From Acidobacteriota bacterium (GTDB lineage Bacteria; Acidobacteriota; Vicinamibacteria; Vicinamibacterales; UBA823), in assembly GCA_002730735.1 (NCBI GenBank), contig PCAU01000008.1:1-55210 (forward strand): 55,210 bases of DNA, in the 5' to 3' direction. Positions within the stretch are counted from its first letter, which is position 1; every line of letters begins with the position of its first letter. The translations under genes and the position numbers were made by a program. The notes beneath the pieces were generated by a model. That model did not search any database and had not been told where the DNA came from. It saw nothing but the letters and a program-made list of their open reading frames with translations. This document shows, piece by piece, positions 17,401-25,927 of the stretch.

Positions 17401-17589
17401 GTACGTTTCAGTGGTCGCCTGGCTTGCCGCGATTGGCGATGTCCCACCCGAAAGTGCGATGAGGGTAACCAGCAGCAATAATCCAATTCCCAAGAGTTTT
17501 GTCGCGCTTCTCGGGCGTTTGGGAGACTCTAGAAATTCTGGCGGGGCTTGATCCCAACTACGCCAAATCCAATAATCCTTCAATCCCAT
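14482..17589 (-). CDS. Exported Asp-box beta-propeller protein, paralog 2
   Basis: A 1035-residue member of the same family. The N-terminus has about 25 residues before a hydrophobic stretch (LLGIGLLLLVTLIALSGG), so it may be an inner-membrane signal anchor rather than a cleaved peptide. Landmarks are RWRMIGPFRGGRTKAAAGI, Asp-boxes STDAGRTW, STDGGDTW, STDGGRTF, RDGGAAW and LVIGTHGRGFWILDDITPL. It lacks the GGLQDNG segment of the other two paralogs; a QQESGSACVKSRSDFG segment with a cysteine stands there instead, so it represents a second subfamily. A run of Pro/Glu (PPPPEEP) encoded by a G8 tract precedes the C-terminal sandwich. AGGAG lies 8 bp upstream of ATG. Same direction as paralog 1, separated by 131 bp, so co-transcription is possible. 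Confidence 0.84.
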   Translation of the reverse strand: MGLKDYWIWRSWDQAPPEFLESPKRPRSATKLLGIGLLLLVTLIALSGGTSPIAASQATTETYASDAFDKMRWRMIGPFRGGRTKAAAGIPSQPNVFYIGVVNGGVWRTTDFGHTWDPIFDDQPTGSIGAIAVAPSDPNIIYVGSGEGLQRPDLSTGDGIYKSTDAGRTWTHLGLRDGQQIPQIIVDPVDSDRLFVAVLGHPYGPNEERGIFRSMDGGQNFQKVLYTDQDTGGIDLIFDPTDAQTVYAVLWEARQAPWENGVFNGPGSGIFKSTDGGDTWRPLTEGLPTFEDDGLGRIGITVAPSDRMRMFATVEARQNGGLYRSDDAGESWYVINDDPRVIQRSSDFAEVKVHPKNPDIVFTGSIVVWKSTDGGRTFMTPRGAPGGDDYQRIWINPDHPEIMLIATDQGAIVTVNDGETWSSWYNQPTAQMYHVTADNAFPYRVCSGQQESGSACVKSRSDFGAITYRDWTPVGVTEYGYVAPDPLDPDIVYGGRVTRFDRRTWQRQDITPKPLRGQSYRVVRTMPILFSPVDPHTLYFASNTLWKTRNGGQSWDRISPDLSRETWNVPEVVGKYRGTPSAEPSRRGVIYTIAPSYVDINTIWVGTDDGLIHVTRDGGAAWTEVTPPGLGPWAKVSVMDASHTDVDTAYAAINTLRLDDLRPHIYRTHDGGSTWAHITSGIPVGGPVNVVREDPQRPGLLFAGTEQTVYVSFDDGERWQSLRLNLPATSIRDLIIKDNDLVIGTHGRGFWILDDITPLRQITPEIVARGVHLFEPQQAWRFRWNKYTDTPPPPEEPAGENPPDGAILHYYLAGEAHDPVTLEILNAQGVLVRRYSSDDQPEPPLEGQNVPEYWPRPLQVLSADAGLHRFVWDMHYPRPAVLRLRYPISAVAYNTPVSPVGPSVLPGRYMVRLTVNGRSQSQPLIVKMDPRVQTSTAELERQFALSTRLHGLLRQDFDALEEVRAFRADTRNAELDAEAAGLESSLRLLNGNLGTLYGIVEGADVGPTSQVVEAAGGAERALRDTLARWQAFERR

Positions 17590-17951
17590 TGGTGCGCTCC
17601 TAAATACAGTCAGCGGTAGAAGGCGATCCTACACCCATATCATGGTGACATACGCCCGACGCCCAGCCCCCGCATTGAACGTGCCACCAACCAGCGATAG
17701 ACTCTAGCCCTCCGCCCACATCGGCGGTGGCAGACCGCATGTAAGCTGCGCCCACCTCGGAGCTCATCCGAGTGGACGAGCCCGTGCTCTATGGCAGTTC
17801 AAGTGAACTCCGCGATTGACGTCGCTCCCGTCGAGGAGGCACATAGGTGAGTTTGGCTCGCAGCGCGCTTGGCTGTTTGAAACGACTAGCGTTCCGGCGT
17901 TAATTTATGAATTGTGATTTTCACAGTCGGTTATTTTATGGAGGCGTGCCG
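17590..17951. other. Divergent intergenic region between two propeller genes
   Basis: This 362-bp region separates paralog 2 (minus) from paralog 3 (plus). It contains the plus-strand promoter candidate at 17877-17905. A GTCAGCGGTAGAAGG stretch near 17609 resembles part of the repeated promoter box but lacks a -35. No gene or RNA was recognised. Confidence 0.5.
17877..17905 (+). promoter_or_regulatory. Candidate promoter of propeller paralog 3
   Basis: TTGAAA (17877-17882) and TTAATT (17900-17905) are separated by 17 bp; transcription would start about 40 bp before the ATG at 17952. The -10 match is weak, so this is tentative. Confidence 0.4.
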
Positions 17952-20900
17952 ATGTCTTTTTCTCTCATTCGTTGCCAGATTTACTCATTCTTCGTCGTCC
18001 TGGCACTTGCCGGTGTCACAAACGGTACCGGCGCGTCCGCTCAAGAGCAGTCAGCTGAAGCGAAGGCGACCGCCAACCTCGAGTGGCGGCCGATCGGCCC
18101 AGCCAATATGGGCGGGCGCGTGAGCGCCATCGCTGGCATCCCAGGTGACCCGAAGATCTTCTACGTGGGTGGCGCCGACGGCGGCATTTTCCGCACGCGC
18201 AACGCGGGCGTCACATTCGACGAGTTGTTTGTCGAAGAAGACGTCTACTCGGCCGGTGCAATCGCCATCGCAGCCTCCGACCACAATGTGATCTGGTTCG
18301 GCACCGGCGAGGGCGACCCGCGTAACAGCACTTCCTATGGCACAGGAGTGTTCCGTTCGGTGGATGAAGGCGACTCCTGGACCCACCTCGGCCTCGAACG
18401 GACAGAACGAATAAAGAGAATAGTAGTCCACCCGAACGACCCTGAGACCGCTTACGTCTGCGCCATGGGCCGCGCCTGGGGCCCAAACCCCGAACGCGGC
18501 GTCTTTAAGACATCCGACGCCGGCGAGTCGTGGGAGAAAGTTCTCTACAAGAATGAAGACACAGGTTGCTCCGACATTGCGATGAACTGGTCGAACCCGA
18601 GCCTCCTCTACGCCGGCATGTGGACATTCCGGCGGCGGCCATGGCGGTTCGACGACGGCGGAGGAGAAACGGCGCTGTACCGAAGCAGAGACGCCGGGCA
18701 GACGTGGGAAAAGTTGACCGAAGGTATGCCCGAAGGTCCGATGGCGCGCATCGGCGTCGCCGTTGCCCAAAGCAATCCCGACATCGTCTACATGATAACG
18801 GAAGCGAAAGACGAAGGGACGTTATGGCGGTCAGACGATGCCGGGGATAGTTGGCGGGTAGTGAACGACGAGCCGAACATCAACTTTAGACCATTTTACT
18901 ACTCCGATATCCACGTCGATCCGAACAACCCCGAGGTGGCGTACTCGCTGTCGGGCAGCTTGTTCAAGACGACCGACAGCGGACAGACGTTCCAACGGAT
19001 CGGACAGGGAGTCCACGGCGACCACCAATCCTTCTGGATCGATCCGGAAGACAGTAGCCATATCCTGAGCGGAAGCGACGGCGGCTACCAAGTGTCGAAC
19101 GACGCAGGCGAGAATTTCGACATCATCAACAATATGACGCTGTCGCAGTTCTATCAAATCGACGTTGACGATCAAGATCCATATTGGGTCTGCGGCGGCT
19201 TACAGGATAACGGCAACTGGTGCGGTCCAAGCAATTCGCTTCACTCGGCCGGCATCCTGAAAGACGACTGGTTCACCCTGAGCGGCGGCGACGGTTTCTA
19301 TGCCGTGCCGGTGCCAGGCCGACCAAACCTCGTCTACTCGAACTCCCAGGGCGGCAACATCATGCTGACCGATACAACCACGGGCGGCGTGCGCCGTATT
19401 CACCCGTACCCGAAAATCGTCGGCTCCGCCGGCGACGCCATCGTCGACCACCGGTACCGCTTTAACTGGGATTCGCCAATTCAGATTTCGCCTCACGATC
19501 CAGCAACAGTTTACTTTGCCGGCAACGTCCTCTTCAGAAGCCGCGATTACGGTTATTCGTGGGAAGAAATTAGCCCAGACCTGACGACCGACGATCCACA
19601 AAAACAGGCATCTTCGGGCGGCCAAATCTATGTCGATAACACGGCGGCCGAATTTCACACCACGATTATCACGATCGCCGAGTCGCCGGTGCAGGCGGGT
19701 GTGATCTGGGTCGGAACGGACGACGGAAACATTCAGGTGACGCGCGATGGTGGGTCGACGTGGAGCAAGGTAAACGGAAACGTCAGCGACCTGCCCGAAT
19801 TCGCCTGGATCGCCAAGATCGACGCGTCACCGCACGACGCAGGCACAGCGTTCGTGGCGGTCGATAACCATCGGTATGACGACTTCAAGCCTTACGTCTT
19901 CAAGACGGCCGACTACGGCCAGACCTGGATGAACCTAGCCGGCGGACTGCGGCAGGACGACTATGTGAAGGTGGTCCGCCAGGACCCGACAGAGGCTAAC
20001 CTGCTCTACGTCGGCATGGAGCGGGGAATCTACGCGTCGTGGGATGGCGGTAATTCATGGAGCTCGATTCGAAATGGGCTACCAGCGGTGTCGGTGCGCG
20101 ATATCAAGATTCACCGCCGCGACAACGATCTGGTCATCGGCACACACGGCCGTGGCGCGTTTATCCTGGACGACATCACGCCACTCCAGGAGGTTGGAAC
20201 CGCGATGCGGCAGGACTCGTATCTGTTTCCGATCCGACTCGCCACACGTTGGCAAACCGCGCGGAAAGACGCATCGCAAGGCCAGCGTTCCTACTCGGCG
20301 CCGAACCCACCCACGGGTGCGGTCATTCACTACTTCCTCAACGAAGCGCCAGGGGAAAACGCTCAGCTGAAGCTCGTCGTCTCTGACGCATCTGGGGAGA
20401 TAATCCGAACGGTTGACCTCCTGGCTGAAGGCGACGAGGAGAACGAGCCGCAGGCGGGCGTAAACCGAACGGTCTGGAATCTGACCCACGACGGGCCGAT
20501 GCCGGTCCAGAGCGAGGAGCCGCAAACCGGTTTTTTCGGTCCACCGACCGGGCCTCGCGTGGTGCCAGGCACCTACACCGTGGCACTGAAGAGCAACGGC
20601 ATCGACCACTCGCAGACGGTCGCGGTGCGCGGGGACCCGCGCGTGTCGATGACCGAAGAGGACTACCTGTCGCAGTTCGACTCACTGATGACGCTACGCA
20701 ACATAGCGTCGGAGGTAAACGGCGCCATCTCACTGACCGAGAGCCTGGTCGCGCAGCTTACCGACATCCGCGAGGAAGTGACCAGCTCATCGGGGGCCGT
20801 CGACGAATCCGACTTGGTTAGGGCGATCGACGACGTAATCGAGGAAGTCAAGCAGGTCAGCAGCGAATACCTGCGGCGCCCACCGCCACGGATGGGCTAC

Positions 20901-21128
20901 CGCCAGCGGCCGCGTGTAAGCGAAGAGGTCCGGTCACTCACGCGGTCAATCGGCACCGTCGAAGCGCGACCGACCACACCTCAACTCACCCGCGTACAGG
21001 AAATCGCCGGCGAGGCCGACGAGGCTCTCGGCGCAGTCGACCTCCTCCTCAACACGGTCATTCAGCGGCTCAACGACAGGCTGAGTGGTTACTCTAAGAT
21101 TCTCATCGATCGGACGGGGGCAGGATAG
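17952..21128 (+). CDS. Exported Asp-box beta-propeller protein, paralog 3
   Basis: A 1058-residue protein with signal peptide (ending near TGASAQEQ) and the same architecture as paralog 1: EWRPIGPANMGGRVSAIAGI, repeated Asp-box motifs (SVDEGDSW, TSDAGESW, SRDAGQTW, TRDGGSTW), GGLQDNGNWCGPSN, LVIGTHGRGAFILDDITPL, a beta-sandwich ending in PGTYTVALKSNG, and a helical tail. The paired cysteines around GGLQDNGNWC are particular to this copy. ATG at 17952 is chosen because GGAG lies 8 bp before it and the signal peptide follows directly; an in-frame ATG at 17907 has no such site. A role in binding or processing extracellular polymers is plausible but cannot be shown. It is divergent from paralog 2. 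Confidence 0.85.
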   Translation: MSFSLIRCQIYSFFVVLALAGVTNGTGASAQEQSAEAKATANLEWRPIGPANMGGRVSAIAGIPGDPKIFYVGGADGGIFRTRNAGVTFDELFVEEDVYSAGAIAIAASDHNVIWFGTGEGDPRNSTSYGTGVFRSVDEGDSWTHLGLERTERIKRIVVHPNDPETAYVCAMGRAWGPNPERGVFKTSDAGESWEKVLYKNEDTGCSDIAMNWSNPSLLYAGMWTFRRRPWRFDDGGGETALYRSRDAGQTWEKLTEGMPEGPMARIGVAVAQSNPDIVYMITEAKDEGTLWRSDDAGDSWRVVNDEPNINFRPFYYSDIHVDPNNPEVAYSLSGSLFKTTDSGQTFQRIGQGVHGDHQSFWIDPEDSSHILSGSDGGYQVSNDAGENFDIINNMTLSQFYQIDVDDQDPYWVCGGLQDNGNWCGPSNSLHSAGILKDDWFTLSGGDGFYAVPVPGRPNLVYSNSQGGNIMLTDTTTGGVRRIHPYPKIVGSAGDAIVDHRYRFNWDSPIQISPHDPATVYFAGNVLFRSRDYGYSWEEISPDLTTDDPQKQASSGGQIYVDNTAAEFHTTIITIAESPVQAGVIWVGTDDGNIQVTRDGGSTWSKVNGNVSDLPEFAWIAKIDASPHDAGTAFVAVDNHRYDDFKPYVFKTADYGQTWMNLAGGLRQDDYVKVVRQDPTEANLLYVGMERGIYASWDGGNSWSSIRNGLPAVSVRDIKIHRRDNDLVIGTHGRGAFILDDITPLQEVGTAMRQDSYLFPIRLATRWQTARKDASQGQRSYSAPNPPTGAVIHYFLNEAPGENAQLKLVVSDASGEIIRTVDLLAEGDEENEPQAGVNRTVWNLTHDGPMPVQSEEPQTGFFGPPTGPRVVPGTYTVALKSNGIDHSQTVAVRGDPRVSMTEEDYLSQFDSLMTLRNIASEVNGAISLTESLVAQLTDIREEVTSSSGAVDESDLVRAIDDVIEEVKQVSSEYLRRPPPRMGYRQRPRVSEEVRSLTRSIGTVEARPTTPQLTRVQEIAGEADEALGAVDLLLNTVIQRLNDRLSGYSKILIDRTGAG

Positions 21129-21285
21129 TGACTCATTTTTTCGCTCTGCTTGGGTAAGGACTATTGAGAGAGAGGGATGCATCTAGAAAACATCTCGGAG
21201 CTATTTAATGTGGATTTCGTGATGAAGGCAGGGAAGGTGTACAAGAACGCTCGTTGACCGGAAGCGTGGTTAATCAACCGCGAGA

Positions 21286-21780
21286 CTAATCTTCGTCCAT
21301 CGACCGGATCGCGCCGTACATGAGGCCACCGTGCGCACCGTGATCCCAAGTGCCAGCGTACCGGTCGTCGTAAAAAATGACCCGTGCGCCGAACCCTTCC
21401 CCCAAGCCAAGAATCGAGAAATCCGTGATGCTGACCATCGGGGTATCGCCAGCCCAGATGATCGGGACCACCACCGGTAATGTGGTATCAACGCTGCCAT
21501 AGACCAAGTGCACGTCAAATCGCCATCGGTCGCCGTCAAGTTTCGTGACCTTGGCAATTTCATAGAGTTCTGGGTTTCCGTCGCTCCGGTCACGTCCCTT
21601 GAGCGTGAAGTGACCTTCGAGGGCCACGTTCTGCATCCGTTCAGTGAACCTACGCTCGAGGTCGGTCAGGGAGACCGGGTCTGCCGCCTGACCGGTCCCG
21701 GTCGCTGCCAGGAACCAACCGAGGGCGAACGTGACTAGCAGGGCAACGAACACGCTCGCGAACTTCAGTAAATTCTTCAT
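21286..21780 (-). CDS. Small exported protein of unknown function
   Basis: A 164-residue protein with an N-terminal signal or anchor (LLKFASVFVALLVTFALGWF). The mature part starts VSLTDLERRFTERMQNVALE and continues with alternating beta-strand pattern (HFTLKG, ELYEIAKVTKLDGDRWRFDV, VVVPIIWAGDTPMVSITDF, ARVIFYDDRYAGTWDHGAHG). The last segment looks like a small periplasmic beta-barrel or lipocalin-like edge. I have seen similar hypothetical proteins in Planctomycetes and Acidobacteriota, but they have no assigned function. AAGGAG lies 10 bp before the ATG at 21780. It follows the PQQ dehydrogenase in the same direction after 164 bp, and converges with paralog 3. Confidence 0.65.
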   Translation of the reverse strand: MKNLLKFASVFVALLVTFALGWFLAATGTGQAADPVSLTDLERRFTERMQNVALEGHFTLKGRDRSDGNPELYEIAKVTKLDGDRWRFDVHLVYGSVDTTLPVVVPIIWAGDTPMVSITDFSILGLGEGFGARVIFYDDRYAGTWDHGAHGGLMYGAIRSMDED

Positions 21781-21944
21781 GACATCAGGCTCCTTGGCTC
21801 CAATTGGGGTCTTAATTTTTTCTTTGAAATCAAAAACGGTGCGGTCGGCGGTTCATAGGTAACGAGTTCCGTGACCCACGCGAGGCAAGCTTTGTAGATG
21901 ACGAACGCGGCTAAACACGAAACGGTCGCAGCTCGAAGTTGGCT

Positions 21945-23762
21945 TCAGTGAAAAAAAACCGGCGGCTCGATCATCCAACCTGCTACCTGGTTACGTTCCA
22001 GCGTGATGTTTCCACTTACGAACCCACTACCTTCGACTTGACCTTCATAAGACAGCTGTAGGTAACTCAGAAACTGTTCCTCGCGTTTCGTTGGCAGCCC
22101 CAAAATGGCCACTACCTGTTCTTCGGACATGCCCTCTTCAATTCGATCCCAATTGGCTGGGCTTCTCCATCCAAGTGGTAACAAACCTGGTAGAGCGAAG
22201 GTCAATAGTGCGTTTCCTGCAGCGATCGCAATAAATTGTTTTCCCTCGCTCATATACGTGATCGGGTTTGCGTAGACTCGGCCTCCCGTTTGAAATCGCC
22301 ACAGAACGTCGCCTGTTCGAGCATCTGCCGCAAAAAAGTCACCCTCCATGGTTCCCGAAAACACCAACCCGCCTGCGGTGGACATGAGACCCGCCCAAGG
22401 TGGAGAGTGGACAGCAATCTCCCAAACAAGATCACCTGTTAGGGGGTGGAGCGCACGCAAGAACCCTTTTGGATCTTCTCCTGGAACGACGCGGCGACTA
22501 GCACCCATGTAAATCTTTCCTGGCTCGTAAGTCGCATCAGCGAGGTAATAAATGCCGCCCTTTTCTCGAACGTTTTGATAAATGAGATTGGTCTGGGGAC
22601 TGTAGGTTGGGCTGTACCAATTGGCTGCTCCATCATCGTCTGGATAGACAAGAGCGCCCCCCTTACTTGGTATCGTCGCAGGGTCTTCAATAGGCCGTCC
22701 GTTTTCATCCAGACCGAGAGCCCAGGTCTGCTTAGCAAACTCCTTTCCCACCAGAAACTCTCCCGTGACTCGGTCGATTACGTAATAAAAACCGTTGCGA
22801 TTCGGCCATACAACAAGCTTTCTTGGTTCACTTCTAAATTCGGCGTCGAGAAGCACAGGAACCTGGGTTGCATCGTAATCATGAATATCGTGAGGGATAA
22901 ACTGGAAATGCCATTTCAGTTCCCCGTCATCAGGGTCAAGTGCGATCACGGATTCGGAGTAGAGGTTATCTCCAAGGCGTACTTCGCCGATAAAATCCGG
23001 ACCGGGGTTTCCCGTTCCCCAGTAGAGAAGATCAAGGTCTGGGTCATAGGCACCAGTCACCCACGTCGGTGCTCCACCCCGTAGCCAGCTGTCACCTGAC
23101 CACGTGTCATGACCGGCCTCGCCGGGCCCCGGAACGGTCCAGAAACGCCACAGGCGTTCACCCGTCCTTGGGTCGTAAGCGTCAAGAAATCCTCGAATAC
23201 CATACTCCCCGCCAGCGATACCAACGATGATTTTGTCCTTGAGCGCGAGCGGTGCCACCGTCACCGAATGCCCCATGGTGTAATCAGCAACCTCAACGTC
23301 CCAGCGCACCCGGCCGGTTCGAGCATCAAGGGCAACCAGGTGCGCATCGACTGTCCCGAGAAAAACCTGATCATCCAGAAGTGCCACTCCACGGTTTACC
23401 TGTCCACAACAGGTCACGATCCCCTGAGGGAGAGAACGCCGGTAAGTCCAGATGGGGCGTCCTGTGCGAAGGTCAAGCGCGGCCGCATCACTCGGTGGCT
23501 CAGAAATGTACATGACGCCGTCGACAACGAGCGGTGAGACCTCAAATTTCTGGAGCGATCCAGTCTGATAAATCCACGCTGGCTGAAGTTGATCGACGTT
23601 GTCGCGATTAATCTGGTCAAGTGTCGAGTAGCGTTGTGCGTCATAGGTTCCGGAATAGGTCATCCAGTTTTCAGGTTCGGACGCAGCATCCAGAATTCGC
23701 TCATAAGGAACTTGAGCAGCCACAGGTGCAGCAGTGAAGAGAATAAGCAAGAGCGTTTTCAT
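21945..23762 (-). CDS. PQQ-dependent alcohol dehydrogenase (quinoprotein) with a C-terminal BamE/SmpA-like domain
   Basis: A periplasmic quinoprotein oxidising alcohols with pyrroloquinoline quinone and passing electrons to cytochrome c. A signal peptide (MKTLLLILFTAAPVAA) precedes an eight-bladed propeller with the usual landmarks: vicinal Cys118-Cys119 in TCCGQVNRG, metal ligands Glu186 and Asn252 (GTGNP), and HDIHDYD, where Asp295 would be the catalytic base. Asp297 two residues later is the position linked to lanthanide use in XoxF/PedH-type enzymes. After the propeller, about residues 530-605 (WDRIEEGMSEEQVVAILGLP onward, ending VAGWMIEPPVFFH) match the SmpA/BamE pattern rather than a cytochrome domain. 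The ATG overlaps the stop of the cytochrome gene by 4 bp, so the two are translationally coupled. Confidence 0.9.
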   Translation of the reverse strand: MKTLLLILFTAAPVAAQVPYERILDAASEPENWMTYSGTYDAQRYSTLDQINRDNVDQLQPAWIYQTGSLQKFEVSPLVVDGVMYISEPPSDAAALDLRTGRPIWTYRRSLPQGIVTCCGQVNRGVALLDDQVFLGTVDAHLVALDARTGRVRWDVEVADYTMGHSVTVAPLALKDKIIVGIAGGEYGIRGFLDAYDPRTGERLWRFWTVPGPGEAGHDTWSGDSWLRGGAPTWVTGAYDPDLDLLYWGTGNPGPDFIGEVRLGDNLYSESVIALDPDDGELKWHFQFIPHDIHDYDATQVPVLLDAEFRSEPRKLVVWPNRNGFYYVIDRVTGEFLVGKEFAKQTWALGLDENGRPIEDPATIPSKGGALVYPDDDGAANWYSPTYSPQTNLIYQNVREKGGIYYLADATYEPGKIYMGASRRVVPGEDPKGFLRALHPLTGDLVWEIAVHSPPWAGLMSTAGGLVFSGTMEGDFFAADARTGDVLWRFQTGGRVYANPITYMSEGKQFIAIAAGNALLTFALPGLLPLGWRSPANWDRIEEGMSEEQVVAILGLPTKREEQFLSYLQLSYEGQVEGSGFVSGNITLERNQVAGWMIEPPVFFH

Positions 23763-24544
23763 TGAGCTCCCTTAAGTGAAACCAAATATGCAACAAGATC
23801 ATCCGTTTGATCGGAGGTCAGTCGCGCTTCGTAACTCACCATTGGTGAACGCTGCCACTGCTGCTCGATCGTGTCGAGTTCGTTCTTCCAGAACGAGTAG
23901 AAACGACCTGAAAGATCTCTGAACTGAATCGAGAACCCATCTTCGTTGAGCCTGATTCCGGTTAGAGTGCGACCATCCTTTGTAACAATCCGAAGTTGAA
24001 GAAAACCATTAGGCAAGGACGCCTCGGGCTCGATGAGTGCTTCTCGGAGGTGGGCTGCGCTCCGACGCGCGCCGATATCATCGAGATCAGGGCCGACACT
24101 ACCACCACGGCCACTGACGGCATGACATCGTGCGCAGTTGAGCCTGGCATAGACCGTCTCACCTCGGATTCCATCACCAGGAACATCCTCCGGTTCGATA
24201 CGTCCAAGCGTCTTTACGTAGGCTGCAATACTCGAAACCTGACTGGGAGTGAGTGGCGACCCTGGCATCTCAGTACCACGGATCCCACGACGAATGATGT
24301 TGAAGAGGGCCGGGTCATCAGTTGCACGACGCAACCGCGGTTGTGCCAGATTAGCGCCTTTACCACCATTTCCCAAAGGCCCGTGGCAGCTTCCGCACTG
24401 GCTTTCGTACAACCGCTTACCCTGACCCTCATCGGAAACCTGCACCGCAAACAGGGGTTGGGCCCAGAGCACCACAAAAGACAAAAGGCCAACACCAACG
24501 GCGCCAATGCCAGGAACACCACGCCTCATCGTCCTCGGTCGCAT
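23759..24544 (-). CDS. Exported di-heme cytochrome c, partner of the PQQ dehydrogenase
   Basis: About 261 residues with a signal peptide (PGIGAVGVGLLSFVVLWAQP) and two CxxCH heme sites: CGSCHGPLGNGG in an N-terminal class I domain and CARCHAVSGRGGSVGPDLDD in the second. The second domain continues with ITKDGR/LTGIRL-like strands, SIQFRDLSGRFYSFWKNELD and LTSDQTDDLVAYLVSLKG. This is the layout of the planctomycete-type 'heme-binding domain' family. It probably takes electrons from the adjoining dehydrogenase (4-bp overlap, ATGA) to the respiratory chain. The start is uncertain: in-frame ATGs at 24544 and 24529 both give good signal peptides, and one at 24634 would add a long polar extension and lacks a ribosome binding site. 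Confidence 0.87.
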   Translation of the reverse strand: MRPRTMRRGVPGIGAVGVGLLSFVVLWAQPLFAVQVSDEGQGKRLYESQCGSCHGPLGNGGKGANLAQPRLRRATDDPALFNIIRRGIRGTEMPGSPLTPSQVSSIAAYVKTLGRIEPEDVPGDGIRGETVYARLNCARCHAVSGRGGSVGPDLDDIGARRSAAHLREALIEPEASLPNGFLQLRIVTKDGRTLTGIRLNEDGFSIQFRDLSGRFYSFWKNELDTIEQQWQRSPMVSYEARLTSDQTDDLVAYLVSLKGAQ

Positions 24545-24748
24545 GCGCAGTTCCGCACTGGGGCATCTGGTAACAAAAAGCCGCTTTTCGTTCAAGAAGA
24601 CTGAGCCAGCAAATCCCTTAGTTCTTGCAATCATTTCCGCGTATTTTACATCGCCGTATTAAACCAGAAAAACTAAACTTCTATACTGAGATAGGCAAAC
24701 TAGGACAGAAGCTTCGCATTTCAGGCTCCGTTGGGGAGGTTCATCAGC

Positions 24749-25927
24749 TTGAGACAAACAAAAATTATCGCCACAATTGGTCCCGCAAGCGATACAGACC
24801 AAGAAATCGATGCTCTCATTGCCGCCGGTGTAGATGTCTTTCGCATCAATTTTTCCCACGGCACACGGGAGAGTCAAAATCGCATGCACGATCGCATTCG
24901 CGCCTCGGCGGCTCGCGCCGATCGGCTGATTGCCGTTATGCAGGACCTCGCTGGTCCCAAGATTCGTACCGGGCGGTTGGCCGGCCCTAAGCCGATCCTC
25001 TTGGAGCAAGGAACTGCGTTTCGGATATCAATTGGGGATTTCGCTGGTACTGTCGAACGCGTATCAACAACCTTCGCCGGTTTGGTCGCCGTTAAAGTTG
25101 GCGCGAAACTAATGCTCGATGACGGCCGTATCGAACTCCGAGTGGAAGAGGTTGACGGAACCGACATCGTCACAAAAGTGGTTCAAGGTGGTCCGTTGGG
25201 GGAGCATAAGGGGATAAATGCTCCTGGTGTGCTTTTCCCGGAATCAGCACTAACCGAAAAAGAAGTTGACGATCTCAAATTTGGGATGAATCTTGGGGTC
25301 GATTTCGCGGCCGTGAGTTTTGTGCAGACATCAGAGGATCTCCGTCGGGCGCGAAAGGTTGTGGGGCATTCGGTGGCCCTCGTCGCGAAGATTGAACGAC
25401 CGCAAGCGGTAGAAGTATTTCCAGACATTCTTGACGAGGCAGATGCAATTATGGTGGCGCGGGGCGATCTCGGATTGGAGATTCCTCTTGAACACGTACC
25501 GCGTGTCCAAAAAGAACTCACGCGACAAGCACGAGCCGTTGGGATCCCTGTAATCATCGCGACACAGGTCCTAGACACAATGCGATTCGAACGGCGACCA
25601 ACACGGGCTGAGGTAAACGACGCGGCGAATTCCGTCTACGATGGAGTCGATGCAATCATGCTTGCTGGCGAAACGGCGGTGGGGTCATTCCCAGCACTGG
25701 CCGTCGAAACACTCGACTCGGTTATTAGAGACGCCGAAAGCGTACCCCTAGCCACCCAGCCACCACCCAGCACGATGGGACGGCATCACGGCCGTGCCCT
25801 CTGTGAAGCAGCCGTCAGTCTTGCTTCAGCATTTAAAGCTTCGGTGATTGTTGCTGTAACCCGTCATGGTGCTACTGCACTGCAGTTGGCTGCGCTCCGA
25901 CCGGGTGTGTGCCGATTTACGCAGTGA
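24749..25927 (+). pseudogene. pyk: Pyruvate kinase, N-terminal 83%, frame broken by a GT-repeat indel
   Basis: Converts phosphoenolpyruvate and ADP to pyruvate and ATP in glycolysis. TTG at 24749 is taken as start because GGGGAGG lies 9 bp upstream and the product begins RQTKIIATIGPAS as in the family. Catalytic motifs are intact: RINFSHGT, DLAGPKIRTG, VAKIERPQAV, MVARGDLGLEIPLE, the IIATQVLDTM segment and AIMLAGETAVGSFP. The frame then reaches TGA at 25925-25927, after ALRPGVCRFTQ. The family continues with ALRP...PIYAVTDD, which is found in another frame from 25912. Removing one GT from the GTGTGTG run at 25905-25911 restores a normal ~468-residue protein. Either a sequencing or assembly error or a true mutation; the allosteric C-terminal domain is what is lost. 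Confidence 0.88.
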
